Shown in pieces: positions 50,859 to 59,106 of a stretch of DNA of 64,000 bases. The DNA is taken from NCBI RefSeq assembly GCF_009861505.1, contig NZ_WTFT01000035.1, forward strand, positions 41,113 to 105,112. The letters are read 5' to 3'. This stretch comes from Pseudomonas izuensis. Lineage in GTDB: Bacteria > Pseudomonadota > Gammaproteobacteria > Pseudomonadales > Pseudomonadaceae. A program made the position numbers and the translations under genes. Position 1 is the first letter of the stretch, and each line of letters opens with the position of its first letter. Below the pieces are notes generated by a model. The model worked only from the letters and a program-made list of their open reading frames with translations, searched no databases and had not been told where the DNA came from.

Positions 50859-52367
50859 TCAATCCCAGCTAAAACGATACACATGTCCAGGCTGACCCGG
50901 ATGGCATTGGCCGTTATCGGCATCGGCACCGACGATCGACCATTCGGCACGGGATGTTTCGCCCAATTCATGGGCGGCCTCGGGTTTGAAACACTTGCCC
51001 AGCAGCTCGTCCGGGACCAAGGCATAGGCCTTGGGATTCTCGCGCAGCCATTTCGCCGCTTGCTCGACCGTCGAATCAGCCATGCCGAAATGCACGATCG
51101 GCTGACGGGCCAACAGCCAGTGCCCCTCACGCCAGTTGACCAGCACCAGGTCGGCGCCGTGCGTCATGGTATTGGCCTGCGCCATGATTGCTTCGTGGGG
51201 ATTGTCGCCTTCCTTGATCGGTTCGATGAAACCACGGGCGAACCACAGCGCGAACCAACACGCGACCAGTACCGGGAATACCCGGCGCAAGCGTGGGCGT
51301 TGCTTGAACCAGCGGCCCAGCAGCCACGGCATCAGCGGCGCGGCCGCCAGCACCAGCCCCGGCAGCGCCGGGTAGATGTACAACTTGCGCTTGCCGGCAC
51401 TGATGCAGAAGAACAGCACCACCAGCGCGACCCAACCGAGCAGCACCAGCACGCGGCCATCGCGCTTTTGCAGTTGCCGGCGCCAGGCCGGTACCAGCCA
51501 AGGCAGCGCCAGGACCAGCGGCAGCCAGTATTGCGGGATGACGTTGGTGAAGAAGTACCAGAACGGTTCGCGGTGATCCCACGAGGCGGCATAGCGCCCG
51601 GCCGTCTGGCGCAGGAGGATTTCCCGGGCGTAGGCGACTTCGTCAGCCGTGCCATTGAACACGATCGTCAAGGCCAGCGGCAGCAACCAGACAGCAATTG
51701 CCGCCAGCATCACCAGCAACCCCAGCAGCCACTTGCGCCCCTCGCCCGGCATCGCCACCACGCCGTTCCAGCGCTTGCGCACCGCATAGCCATACGGAAT
51801 CAGCAGCAGCGCCGGCAAAAAGCCCACGCCTTTAGTGATCACACCGATGCCCATGGCCGCGCAGCCTATGTAGAACCAGCGCCACGCGGGGCCGAGCAAC
51901 AAGTGACGCGCCAGACCGTACAGGCCCAGCGTGGTGAACAGCACCAGGAAGCTGTCGATCTGACCGGTGCGCAGGATGCTGTAGGTCTGATAGGTGGCCA
52001 GGAACAACAGCGCGGCGTTGCGTCCGATGCGCTGGTTCCACAACCGGCGACCCAGGTCGTAGACCATCGCCGTGACCGACACCGCCGAAAGCAACCCCGG
52101 AATATAAAGGGCCAGATTGGGCTTGCCGGTCAGCCAGGCGAAAAACGCCACGGTCCACATGAAGATCGGCGGCTTGTCGCCGTAGATCTCACCGGCACGG
52201 TGCGGAATCAGCCAGGAGCCGTGGTGCAGCATTTCCAGGGCCACGCCGAGGAAACGTTCCTCATCGACGTTCTGCGCCTGACGCAGCCCCAGGCCGGCGC
52301 CGACCAACAGCAAGGCGAGCAGCATCAGGCCCAGGCATTCGATCCTGGGCGATAACGATCGGCGCAT
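50859..52367 (-). CDS. ArnT-like glycosyltransferase
   Basis: The 502-aa polytopic membrane protein begins with a hydrophobic helix (LLALLLVGAGLGLRQAQNVDEERFLGVALEMLHHGSW is the first loop), then GEIYGDKPPIFMWTVAFFAWLTG, the ArnT/PMT periplasmic loop pattern with conserved acidic and KPP residues. Ten or more transmembrane segments follow. It probably transfers a polyprenyl-phosphate-linked sugar to lipid A core or another surface glycan. It lies 3 bp after the LAB-N gene in the same operon as the GT2 enzyme and a sugar-nucleotide epimerase. Confidence 0.9.
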   Translation of the reverse strand: MRRSLSPRIECLGLMLLALLLVGAGLGLRQAQNVDEERFLGVALEMLHHGSWLIPHRAGEIYGDKPPIFMWTVAFFAWLTGKPNLALYIPGLLSAVSVTAMVYDLGRRLWNQRIGRNAALLFLATYQTYSILRTGQIDSFLVLFTTLGLYGLARHLLLGPAWRWFYIGCAAMGIGVITKGVGFLPALLLIPYGYAVRKRWNGVVAMPGEGRKWLLGLLVMLAAIAVWLLPLALTIVFNGTADEVAYAREILLRQTAGRYAASWDHREPFWYFFTNVIPQYWLPLVLALPWLVPAWRRQLQKRDGRVLVLLGWVALVVLFFCISAGKRKLYIYPALPGLVLAAAPLMPWLLGRWFKQRPRLRRVFPVLVACWFALWFARGFIEPIKEGDNPHEAIMAQANTMTHGADLVLVNWREGHWLLARQPIVHFGMADSTVEQAAKWLRENPKAYALVPDELLGKCFKPEAAHELGETSRAEWSIVGADADNGQCHPGQPGHVYRFSWD

Positions 52368-52370
52368 GAC

Positions 52371-52652
52371 TTATTCCTTGAGATGTTTACTTTTGGCAAT
52401 CAATTGCAGGTTGCGCAGGTACACGATCGAACCAAAGGCCTGACCGGCAATGAACACCGGGTCCTGCCGGTAGATGGCATACGCCAGCAGCAAGGTGCTG
52501 CCGACGATGCTCAAGTACCAGAAGCTGGTGGGAATCACGCTGCGCTTTTTGTATTCGCTGTACAGCCACTGCAAGACAAAACGGCCGGTGAACGCGATCT
52601 GGCCAACGAAGCCGATGACCAGCCACAGGGTTTCACGGGTCATGGTCATCAT
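52371..52652 (-). CDS. Lipid-A-biosynthesis N-terminal domain (LAB-N) membrane protein
   Basis: The 93-aa protein has three hydrophobic segments and the LAB-N motif FTGRFVLQWLYSEYKKRSVIPTSFWYLSIVGS. Stand-alone LAB-N proteins accompany GT2/ArnT pairs that make and use polyprenyl-phosphate sugars, for example RgtF beside RgtE in rhizobia. They are thought to help in making or flipping the lipid-linked sugar. The ATG at 52652 overlaps the GT2 stop (ATGA); ATGs at 52649 and 52643 are alternatives with slightly better spacing to AAGG. Confidence 0.86.
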   Translation of the reverse strand: MMTMTRETLWLVIGFVGQIAFTGRFVLQWLYSEYKKRSVIPTSFWYLSIVGSTLLLAYAIYRQDPVFIAGQAFGSIVYLRNLQLIAKSKHLKE

Positions 52653-53389
52653 CCTTCGATCTCTTGGGCAGTGGTATTCAGGCGCGTGCGCTTGATCAGC
52701 CACCAGACGCCGATCAGGTCGAGAATGCCCACCAGGGCGCGGTCAATGTTGCCGTACTTGGACACCCCGGCCGTGCGTGGCCGGTGGTTGACCGGATGGA
52801 CGATCATTCGGCCATTGTGGCGCTGGATCAGTGCCGGAATGTAGCGGTGCATATGGTCGAAATACGGCAGGCGCAGAAACGCCGCCCGTTCGATCAGCTT
52901 CAATCCGCAGCCAGTGTCCGGGGTGGAGTCCTTGAGCAGGCGGCGACGCAGGTTGTTGGCAAAACGCGAGGCCCAGCGCTTGCTTGCGGTATCGCGGCGG
53001 TTGACCCGATGCCCGGCAACCAGCTGTACATCGACCATGCCCTGCTTGCCCTGCACCAGCGCCAGCATGCCGGGGATGTCCGCCGGGTCGTTCTGGCCGT
53101 CGCCATCGAGCGTGGCCAGCCATTGCCCACGAGCCTCTTGGGCCGCGTGGTACAGCGACGTGCTTTGCCCCAGCGACTGCTCGTGTCGCAGGATGCGCAG
53201 GGTACTCAGCCCGTCGTGCTTGAGCTGCCGCAACTCGTGCAAGGTGGCGTCGGTGCTGCCATCGTCGACCACGATGATTTCATAGGATTCATCAGCCAGG
53301 GCCGCGCGAACTTCCTCAAGCAAGGGCTTGAGGTTGTTCGCTTCGTTCTTGGCTGGAATCAATACCGATACAAAAATGTCCTGGCTCAT
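52649..53389 (-). CDS. GT2 family polyprenyl-phosphate glycosyltransferase (ArnC/RgtE/DPM1-like)
   Basis: The 246-aa GT-A enzyme has SVLIPAKNEANNL, VVDDGSTDAT near residue 40, TLDGDGQNDPADI near 93 (DxD-like metal site) and DTGCGLKLIERAAFLRLPYFDHMHRY. These match the DPM1/ArnC type that loads a sugar onto undecaprenyl or dodecaprenyl phosphate at the inner face. It lacks the large C-terminal membrane part of ArnC-like flippase fusions. It is second in the operon after the epimerase gene and overlaps the LAB-N gene. Confidence 0.9.
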   Translation of the reverse strand: MSQDIFVSVLIPAKNEANNLKPLLEEVRAALADESYEIIVVDDGSTDATLHELRQLKHDGLSTLRILRHEQSLGQSTSLYHAAQEARGQWLATLDGDGQNDPADIPGMLALVQGKQGMVDVQLVAGHRVNRRDTASKRWASRFANNLRRRLLKDSTPDTGCGLKLIERAAFLRLPYFDHMHRYIPALIQRHNGRMIVHPVNHRPRTAGVSKYGNIDRALVGILDLIGVWWLIKRTRLNTTAQEIEG

Positions 53390-53435
53390 AGAGTCCCCTC
53401 TTTTTTTTCATTTTCTGTTATCAGAGGTGAACGCT

Positions 53436-54413
53436 TCATATCTGATAAAACTGCCGATACCACTTCACAAACTCCTTCACGCCGGTGGCTACGGCCACCT
53501 GCGGACTGAAATCGATCCACTCTGTCAGGGCCGAGATATCGGCCCAGGTCTTGACTACATCCCCGGCCTGCAGCGGCATGTAATTGCGCTTGGCCGGTGT
53601 GTCCAATGCCAATTCCAGGCATTCAATGAAATCCAGCAGCGCCACGGGCTGGCCGCGACCGATGTTGAACAGGCGATTGACGCCCTTGTCCGGTGCGGAC
53701 GGCACCGGCGGACGGGTACGCAGACGGGCGATGCTTTCGACGATGTCGTCGATGTAGGTGAAGTCCCGCGCCATCTCGCCCTGATTGTAGACATCGATGG
53801 GCTGGTCTTTAAGGATGGCCTTGGTGAACTTGAACAGCGCCATGTCAGGCCGGCCCCAGGGCCCGTACACGGTAAAGAAGCGCAGACCACTGGACTTGAT
53901 GCCATACAGATGGCAATAACTGTCGGCCAGCAGTTCATTGGCGCGCTTGCTGGCCGCGTACAACGAAACCGGGTGATCGACGGCGTCTTCGACGCTGAAC
54001 GGCAGCTTGCTGTTGCTGCCGTACACCGAGCTGCTCGAGGCGTAGATCAAATGCTCCGGACGATGGTGCCGGCAGGCTTCCAGTACATTGACGAAGCCCA
54101 CCAGGTTGGATTGAGTGTAGACATCCGGGTTGTCCAGCGAGTAACGCACGCCGGCCTGGGCGGCCAGGTGCACCACTTCGGTAAACCGCTGCTCTTCGAA
54201 CAAGGCCAGCAACGCCGGTTTATCGACGATGTCCATTTTCCGGAAACTGAAGCCCGGCAAGGCTTCCAGTTCCTTGAGTCGCGCCTGCTTGAGCGTGACG
54301 TCATAGTAATCGTTGAGGTTGTCGATACCGACCACCTCATGACCGTCCAGGCACAAGCGCCGGGCGGTATGAAAGCCTATGAAACCGGCGACGCCGGTGA
54401 CCAGAATGGTCAT
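53436..54413 (-). CDS. NAD-dependent epimerase, UDP-glucuronate 4-epimerase-like
   Basis: The 325-aa extended SDR has TGVAGFIGFH (6-15), GIDNLNDYYDVTLKQARL, HLAAQAGVRYSLDNP, SSSSVYGSNSKLPFS and YAASKRANE with the catalytic Tyr/Lys, then FFTVYGPWGRPDMALFKF. This is the pattern of CapI/LpsL UDP-glucuronate 4-epimerases, making UDP-galacturonate. It is first of the five-gene glycolipid operon, suggesting that galacturonic acid is the sugar loaded by the GT2 enzyme and transferred by the ArnT-like proteins. Substrate assignment is by motif and context. Confidence 0.89.
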   Translation of the reverse strand: MTILVTGVAGFIGFHTARRLCLDGHEVVGIDNLNDYYDVTLKQARLKELEALPGFSFRKMDIVDKPALLALFEEQRFTEVVHLAAQAGVRYSLDNPDVYTQSNLVGFVNVLEACRHHRPEHLIYASSSSVYGSNSKLPFSVEDAVDHPVSLYAASKRANELLADSYCHLYGIKSSGLRFFTVYGPWGRPDMALFKFTKAILKDQPIDVYNQGEMARDFTYIDDIVESIARLRTRPPVPSAPDKGVNRLFNIGRGQPVALLDFIECLELALDTPAKRNYMPLQAGDVVKTWADISALTEWIDFSPQVAVATGVKEFVKWYRQFYQI

Positions 54414-54713
54414 GACCCGTCGGTCAACACGTTGTGCCGGGTGAAAAACAACGTCAATCTCATGCTTGGCTCCATATCTCTTGAAAAATCGATGACGTTG
54501 TCGATGCGCAACAGCACGCGGCACCCAATCATGCCAGACTGCCGTGCGCAGCGACGCATACGGTGCCCGGCAGATTGTAAAAATGCCGTTAACATTTCAT
54601 TCAGGTTTCGTGTTTCCGCCCGGATGAAACAACGATTTGTGTTGCCATCGACGCACGCCCATCTAAAGTGCATTGACGCAAAGAATACATGAACCGGGTA
54701 AGGATGCAGAACC
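54414..54713. other. Divergent intergenic region, epimerase operon / yceH
   Basis: This 300-bp stretch must hold the promoters of both directions. It is relatively AT-rich near 54590-54700 and has no REP and no copy of the steroid operator motif. No ORF or hairpin stands out. Confidence 0.5.
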
Positions 54714-55361
54714 ATGAGCACCGAGCAAGCGACAACTTTTGACGAACCGCGCCTCAACAGCACGGAAATCCGCATCCTGGGTTCGCTGATCGAGAAGCAG
54801 GCCACCAGCCCGGAAACCTATCCCCTGACCCTCAATGCCCTGGTGATTGCCTGCAATCAGAAAACCAGCCGCGAACCGGTGATGAACCTGACCCAGGGTC
54901 AGGTCGGCCATAGCCTGCGCGCCCTCGAAGGGCGGGGTTTCACCAAATTGGTGATGGGCAGCCGCGCGGATCGCTGGGAACACAAGGTCGACAAGGCCCT
55001 GGAACTGGTGCCGGCCCAGGTGATTCTGATGGGGCTGCTGTACCTGCGCGGCCCGCAAACCGTCAATGAACTGCTGACCCGCAGCGGGCGCATGCATGAC
55101 TTCGAAGATACCGAGCAGGTCGTTCATCAATTGGAGCGCCTGATCGCCCGCGACCTGGCACTGTTGATCCCGCGCCAGGCCGGGCAGCGGGAAGACCGCT
55201 ACATGCATGCCATGGGCGATCCGGCGGACATCGAAGCGATCCTCGCCGCGCGACAGAACCCGATTGAACGCAGTGGCGGCAGCGGCGTTTCGGTCGAGCG
55301 GATCGAAGAGCTTGAAGCGCGAATTGCGGCACTGGAAGAGCGGTTGGCGCGGCTTGAATAA
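54714..55361 (+). CDS. yceH: YceH family protein (DUF480)
   Basis: The 215-aa protein has the DUF480/YceH layout of two winged-helix domains: LNSTEIRILGSLIEKQATSPETYPLTLNALVIACNQKTSREPVMNL-type first domain, then ALELVPAQVILMGLLYLRGPQTVNELLTRS in the second. It ends in a short coiled-coil (VERIEELEARIAALEERLARLE). Function is not established; a nucleic-acid-binding or protein-interaction role is assumed from the fold. Length is normal. It is monocistronic and its 3' end faces REPIN array 3. Confidence 0.92.
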   Translation: MSTEQATTFDEPRLNSTEIRILGSLIEKQATSPETYPLTLNALVIACNQKTSREPVMNLTQGQVGHSLRALEGRGFTKLVMGSRADRWEHKVDKALELVPAQVILMGLLYLRGPQTVNELLTRSGRMHDFEDTEQVVHQLERLIARDLALLIPRQAGQREDRYMHAMGDPADIEAILAARQNPIERSGGSGVSVERIEELEARIAALEERLARLE

Positions 55362-55373
55362 TCTGCACGAATT

Positions 55374-56198
55374 TCTGTAGGAGCGAGGCTTGCCGGCTCC
55401 CACAGTGATTTTGGGGTGTTCGCCTGTTTTCTGAGCAACACCAGTCCTGTGGGAGCTGGCTTGCCAGCGAAAGCGGTGTGTCAGGCACCGGTGATGTTGG
55501 ATGTACCGGCCCCTTCGCGGGCAAGCCCGCTCCCACAGTGTTTTGGGGTGTTCGCCTGTTTTCTGAGCAACACCAAGCTGGCTTGCCAGCGAATGCGGTG
55601 TGTCAGGCACCGGTGATGTTGGCTGTACCGGCCCCTTCGCGGGCAAGCCCGCTCCCACAGTGTTTTGGGGTGTTCGCCTGTTTTCTGACCAACACCAGTC
55701 CTGTGGGAGCTGGCTTGCCAGCGAAAGCGGTGTGTCAGGCACCGGTGATGTTGGCTGTGCCGGCCCCATCGCTGGCAAGCCAGCTCCTACAGTGATTTGG
55801 GGCGTTCGCCTGTTTATCTGACCAACACAGGCCCCGTAGGAGCTGGCTTGCCAGCGAAAGCGGTGTGTCAGGCACCGGTGATGTTGGCTGTGCCGGCCCC
55901 TTCGCGGGCAAGCCCGCTCCCACAGTGTTTTGGGGGGCTCGCCTGTTTTCTGAGCAACACCAGTCCTGTGGGAGCTGGCTTGCCAGCGAAAGCGGTGTGT
56001 CAGGCACCGTTGATGTTGGCTGTGCCGGCCCCTTCGCGGGCAAGCCCGCTCCCACAGTGTTTTGGGGTGTTCGCCTGTTTTTCTGACAATCACAGGCCCC
56101 GTAGGAGCTGGCTTGCCAGCGAATGCGGTGTGTCAGGCACCGGTGATGTTGGATGTACCGGCCCCTTCGCGGGCAAGCCCGCACCTCCCACAATGGGC
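55374..56198. repeat. Tandem REPIN array 3 (~132-bp period) between convergent genes
   Basis: Five full units begin at about 55447, 55701, 55834, 55966 and 56099, with one truncated unit at about 55575 and a REP fragment at 55374. Arms are GTGGGAGCTGGCTTGCCAGCGAAAG and CTTCGCGGGCAAGCCCGCTCCCAC; the linker contains TTTTGGGGTGTTCGCCTGTTTTCTGA. It lies between yceH (+) and the cupin gene (-) and holds no convincing gene. Confidence 0.9.
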
Positions 56199-56211
56199 TT
56201 TGTGGTGTTTC

Positions 56212-56730
56212 TCACTCACCGTCCCAGTAATCCACCCCATCCGCCTGGCGGGCCACGGCGACGAATCCCGAGGCGTTGCCCTCGGCATCAACCTTGAAGT
56301 CATCCATCACCGCATACTTTCCGGAGTCCGGGTATTCACAGATGTCCGGTGAATGCTGGGTACTGACTGCCAGGTAACGTAATTCGGCATCGCTGGTGTT
56401 GATGATCTGGTGCGCCGACTCCGGGCCGCCCGCCGGGCAGGCAATCACGTCACCGGCACGGATCGCAAAGCGCTCGGTCCCCAATCGCACCTCCCCTTCC
56501 CCGGCCACGATATAGAACATTTCTTCGTTGACCCGATGGCTGTGAAACGGGCTGCCACGCATACCGGGCTCCAGCGCGTACAAACGATAACCGAGCTTTT
56601 GTGCGCCCAATTGCTGGCCAATGCGTGCCTGGCGCTGTCGATAGTGACCGGCGGCTTCACCGGTGGGAGCAAATGCTTCGGGCAGCGGCAGGAGTTCGGC
56701 CTGATCCAGGTTGAGAATCGCAGGATGCAT
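56212..56730 (-). CDS. Cupin domain protein
   Basis: The 172-aa protein has a single cupin barrel: motif 1 SPFHSHRVNEEMFYIVAGEGEVRLG near residues 60-85 with metal-binding His/His/Glu, and motif 2 GDVIACPAGGPESAHQIINTS near 95-115. The substrate is not evident; such genes often encode sugar- or acid-binding or isomerase-like proteins. The ATG at 56730 has GAGG 5 nt upstream, better than the in-frame GTG at 56745. It faces REPIN array 3 at its 3' end. Confidence 0.87.
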   Translation of the reverse strand: MHPAILNLDQAELLPLPEAFAPTGEAAGHYRQRQARIGQQLGAQKLGYRLYALEPGMRGSPFHSHRVNEEMFYIVAGEGEVRLGTERFAIRAGDVIACPAGGPESAHQIINTSDAELRYLAVSTQHSPDICEYPDSGKYAVMDDFKVDAEGNASGFVAVARQADGVDYWDGE

Positions 56731-56826
56731 GGAAACCTCGGTCACGGTGCTGGTTACAGGAGGGCAAGTCTTTGCTTGCTGGCCAGCAGTATAGGTAGAG
56801 ATTTATTTGCAAGACCGGGTTGCCTC

Positions 56827-56896
56827 CTTCGCGAGCAGGCTCGCTCCTACAGGAGGAAACCGGTAGGAATGTAGGAGCGCGCCTGCTCGCGAAGAG
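56827..56896. repeat. REP pair in tail-to-tail order
   Basis: TTCGCGAGCAGGCTCGCTCCTAC followed by GTAGGAGCGCGCCTGCTCGCGAAG, separated by about 20 nt; the arm order is the opposite of the usual REPINs. Confidence 0.75.
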
Positions 56897-56925
56897 GCCA
56901 GTACAGTCGGCAAACAAACCTGGGA

Positions 56926-57744
56926 TCAACCCCGGGCAAACTCTACCGCTTTCTGAAACTGCTCCTGCGTCGGTCGCACACCGGTATAAAGCACAAACTG
57001 CTCCAGCGCCTGGATCGCAATCACTTCCAGTCCGGTGATCACTTGCTTGCCCTCTGCACGACCGCGCACGATCAGCGGCGTTTCCGAGGGAATCGCCACC
57101 ACATCGAAGACAATATCCGCCGCTTTGATAACCTCTAAATCAAAAGCCAATTGACCGGCCTCCAGCCCGCCATCCATGCCAACGGGGGTGACGTTGATCA
57201 GCATTTGCGGGCGTCGCGAGCCCAGCTCAGCTTGCCACGGGTAGTCCAGGGATTCGGCCAGGGCGCGGCCGGCCTGCTCGTTGCGGGCCACGATCAGGCC
57301 GTTCCTGTAACCACCATCGCGCAAGGCGCTGGCCACGGCCTTGGCCATGCCACCGCTGCCGCGCAGGGCAAACGTGGTGTCCTTGGGCACTGCGTGGGTG
57401 TCCAACAACTGGGCAATCGCGATGTAATCGGTGTTGTAGGCCTTGAGGTGGCCCTTGGTATTGACGATGGTGTTGATCGACTGGATGGCGGCGGCCGAGG
57501 CGTCCAGCTCATCGACCAGGGCAATGCAGGCTTCCTTGAACGGCATCGACACGCCACAACCGCGAATGCCCAAGGCACGAATGCCGCCCACCGCACCCGG
57601 CAAGTCCTGACTGCTGAACGCCTTGTAGTAGAAATTCAGCCCCAACTGTTCATACAGATGATTGTGAAATCGCAGGCCAAAGTTCCCGGGGCGTCCGGAG
57701 AGGGACATGCACAGCTGGGTGTCTTTGTTCGGGTTCATCTGCAT
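56926..57744 (-). CDS. Shikimate 5-dehydrogenase-like protein
   Basis: The 272-aa protein has the AroE/YdiB layout: an N-terminal substrate domain (CMSLSGRPGNFGLRFHNHLYEQLGLNFYYKAF, then GCGVSMPFKEACI with the catalytic Lys) and a C-terminal NAD(P) domain (LRGSGGMAKAVASALRDGG near residue 130, LINVTPVGM). SLSGRPGNFGLRFHN replaces the usual PIxHSxSPxxHN, so shikimate itself may not be the substrate; quinate or a related acid is possible. It is unlikely to be the housekeeping aroE. The start at 57744 has AAGGAG 6 nt upstream. Confidence 0.86.
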   Translation of the reverse strand: MQMNPNKDTQLCMSLSGRPGNFGLRFHNHLYEQLGLNFYYKAFSSQDLPGAVGGIRALGIRGCGVSMPFKEACIALVDELDASAAAIQSINTIVNTKGHLKAYNTDYIAIAQLLDTHAVPKDTTFALRGSGGMAKAVASALRDGGYRNGLIVARNEQAGRALAESLDYPWQAELGSRRPQMLINVTPVGMDGGLEAGQLAFDLEVIKAADIVFDVVAIPSETPLIVRGRAEGKQVITGLEVIAIQALEQFVLYTGVRPTQEQFQKAVEFARG

Positions 57745-57988
57745 GCGAATCTCCTTGCAATGCACTTTCAGATGGACGGGATTAGCCGGCCATCGTGTTC
57801 TGATCGATCATGGTTGCGTGCCTGCACGCGGTTTCACGCAACCGTAAGCAGGCCGGTACAGACCTTACACAAAATTTACCCAACGGCTGTGCTGATTTTC
57901 GAAAAAACGCTGTCTTAGTTGTATCCCCGCGACGATCCTTGGGTCTATTGCAGACACAAGCGCCGGGTCGAAGAACCGAGGAATTATC

Positions 57989-58348
57989 ATGATCCGTAAA
58001 ATCCCCACAGTTGCCTTGCTGATTGGCGCCCTGGCTGTCGCGGGGCAGGCGCAAGCCCATGGTGGTGGTAATGACGCGGCGGTATTTGGAGCGATCGTCG
58101 GTACGGCCATCGTCGGCTCGGCCCTGATCAACGCCAACCGGCCGGTGTATGTCGCGCCACAACCGGTCTATGCCCAACCGGTCTACGCCCAGCCCGCGCC
58201 GGTCTACTACGCACCGCCTCCTCCGGTTTATTACCAGCCGGCGCCGGTGTACGTACAACAACCGATCTACTACCGTCCGGCACCGGTCTACTACGGGCCA
58301 CCCCGTGGTTATTACTACGGCCATCCCCACGGTTACGGTCGCTGGTAA
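57989..58348 (+). CDS. Small exported Pro/Tyr-rich repeat protein
   Basis: The 119-aa protein has a signal peptide (TVALLIGALAVAGQAQA, cleavage near residue 23), a Gly/Ala segment that may be membrane-associated (AAVFGAIVGTAIVGSALI), and a C-terminal low-complexity tail of PVY/PAPVYY units ending GYYYGHPHGYGRW. Such tails occur in Pseudomonas envelope proteins of unknown role. GAGG precedes the ATG. A strong terminator follows at 58360. Function is unassigned. Confidence 0.85.
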   Translation: MIRKIPTVALLIGALAVAGQAQAHGGGNDAAVFGAIVGTAIVGSALINANRPVYVAPQPVYAQPVYAQPAPVYYAPPPPVYYQPAPVYVQQPIYYRPAPVYYGPPRGYYYGHPHGYGRW

Positions 58349-58359
58349 CAGTTCATCAG

Positions 58360-58387
58360 GCCCCGCCCGAAAGCGCGGGGCTTTTTT
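58360..58387 (+). terminator. Rho-independent terminator
   Basis: GCCCCGCCCGAAAGCGCGGGGC stem-loop followed by six T's, directly after the Pro/Tyr-rich protein gene. Confidence 0.9.
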
Positions 58388-58604
58388 ATGCCCGGGATTT
58401 GATCCCCTGTAGGGGTTGCCGTTCGTCGGCCCACGTCTGGATAAATCTCGTCAGTGTCGCTATCGGGACACTATCGGCTGCTCAAGCGGGCAAGATTGAC
58501 TCGCCCCGCCCCTTTGGGGAAAACCGTCATATTTATGTCATGTCAGAGCCGCAAGCTTGAACCTGTCCGCCAACAACAGGTTGATAACAACAAGGACGCC
58601 CCTC

Positions 58605-58799
58605 ATGCCCACGCAAAACCCGCACCGTATCGTCGGTTTATGCACCTCCAGCAAGGTGTACAACGCCCTAACCGAACTCAGGCACCTTGAAGGTCATCGC
58701 AGCGCCAAGTTCCTCTCGCTGCTGACGCAAAACCTGGTGCGCAAAGGCCTGCTCAACGAGCAGGAAGTGGTCCATATGCTCGATCAGGTGGTCGATTGA
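58605..58799 (+). CDS. Small conserved-looking protein, 64 aa, unrecognised
   Basis: The product begins MPTQNPHRIVGLCTSSKVYN and ends LLNEQEVVHMLDQVVD. It is predicted largely helical, with no signal peptide or membrane segment. AAGGA lies 9 nt before the ATG. The repeated Leu/Val pattern (FLSLLTQNLVRKGLLNEQEV) suggests a small protein-binding domain. I do not recognise the family. Confidence 0.7.
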   Translation: MPTQNPHRIVGLCTSSKVYNALTELRHLEGHRSAKFLSLLTQNLVRKGLLNEQEVVHMLDQVVD

Positions 58800-58914
58800 G
58801 CGACAGATGGTCACTTGGCCTCAACGGCGTCAATGAGCACTATCGAAAAGGGTGATTGTCGGAAAAATCGCCAGCCCCGTAAGGTAGCTCCATAGATTGA
58901 TGGAGGTACCTTTG

Positions 58915-59106
58915 ATGTCTCAAGTCCAGATCATGTCCGTTATCGGCAGCGCCGTTCCCGCACCGCTCAGAGCGTCGGGCCTGCTTGCCTGCTGGTATCT
59001 GGTGCTCGATGGCGAGCCGATCAGCGGTCCGCTCACCTCGCTGCCGGCCGCCCAGGCAATGTCACAGCGTGTCAGCTTGGGCCAGACGGGCAAACTCAAT
59101 GCCTAA
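58915..59106 (+). CDS. Small hypothetical protein, 63 aa
   Basis: The product begins MSQVQIMSVIGSAVPAPLRA and continues with GLLACWYLVLDGEPISGPLTSLPAAQAM. WYLVLDGEPISGP is a strand-turn-strand pattern seen in small Pseudomonas proteins. GGAGGT lies about 9 nt before the ATG. Its stop overlaps the convergent end of the AI-2E family gene by a few bases. Function is unknown. Confidence 0.66.
   Translation: MSQVQIMSVIGSAVPAPLRASGLLACWYLVLDGEPISGPLTSLPAAQAMSQRVSLGQTGKLNA

Noticed and set aside
54663..56093. Long minus-strand ORF (476 aa) across REPIN array 3 and yceH
   Set aside because: It reads repeated REPIN sequence and then the antisense strand of yceH, which has clear homology on the plus strand.
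55447..56198. CRISPR-like array
   Set aside because: The period is constant, but the whole ~132-bp unit is repeated, including the would-be spacers, the units are REP hairpins, and no cas genes are present.
56926..57744. Housekeeping shikimate dehydrogenase aroE
   Set aside because: The fold is right, but the shikimate-binding PIxHSxSPxxHN motif is altered to SLSGRPGNFGLRFHN, so a different acid substrate is more likely.
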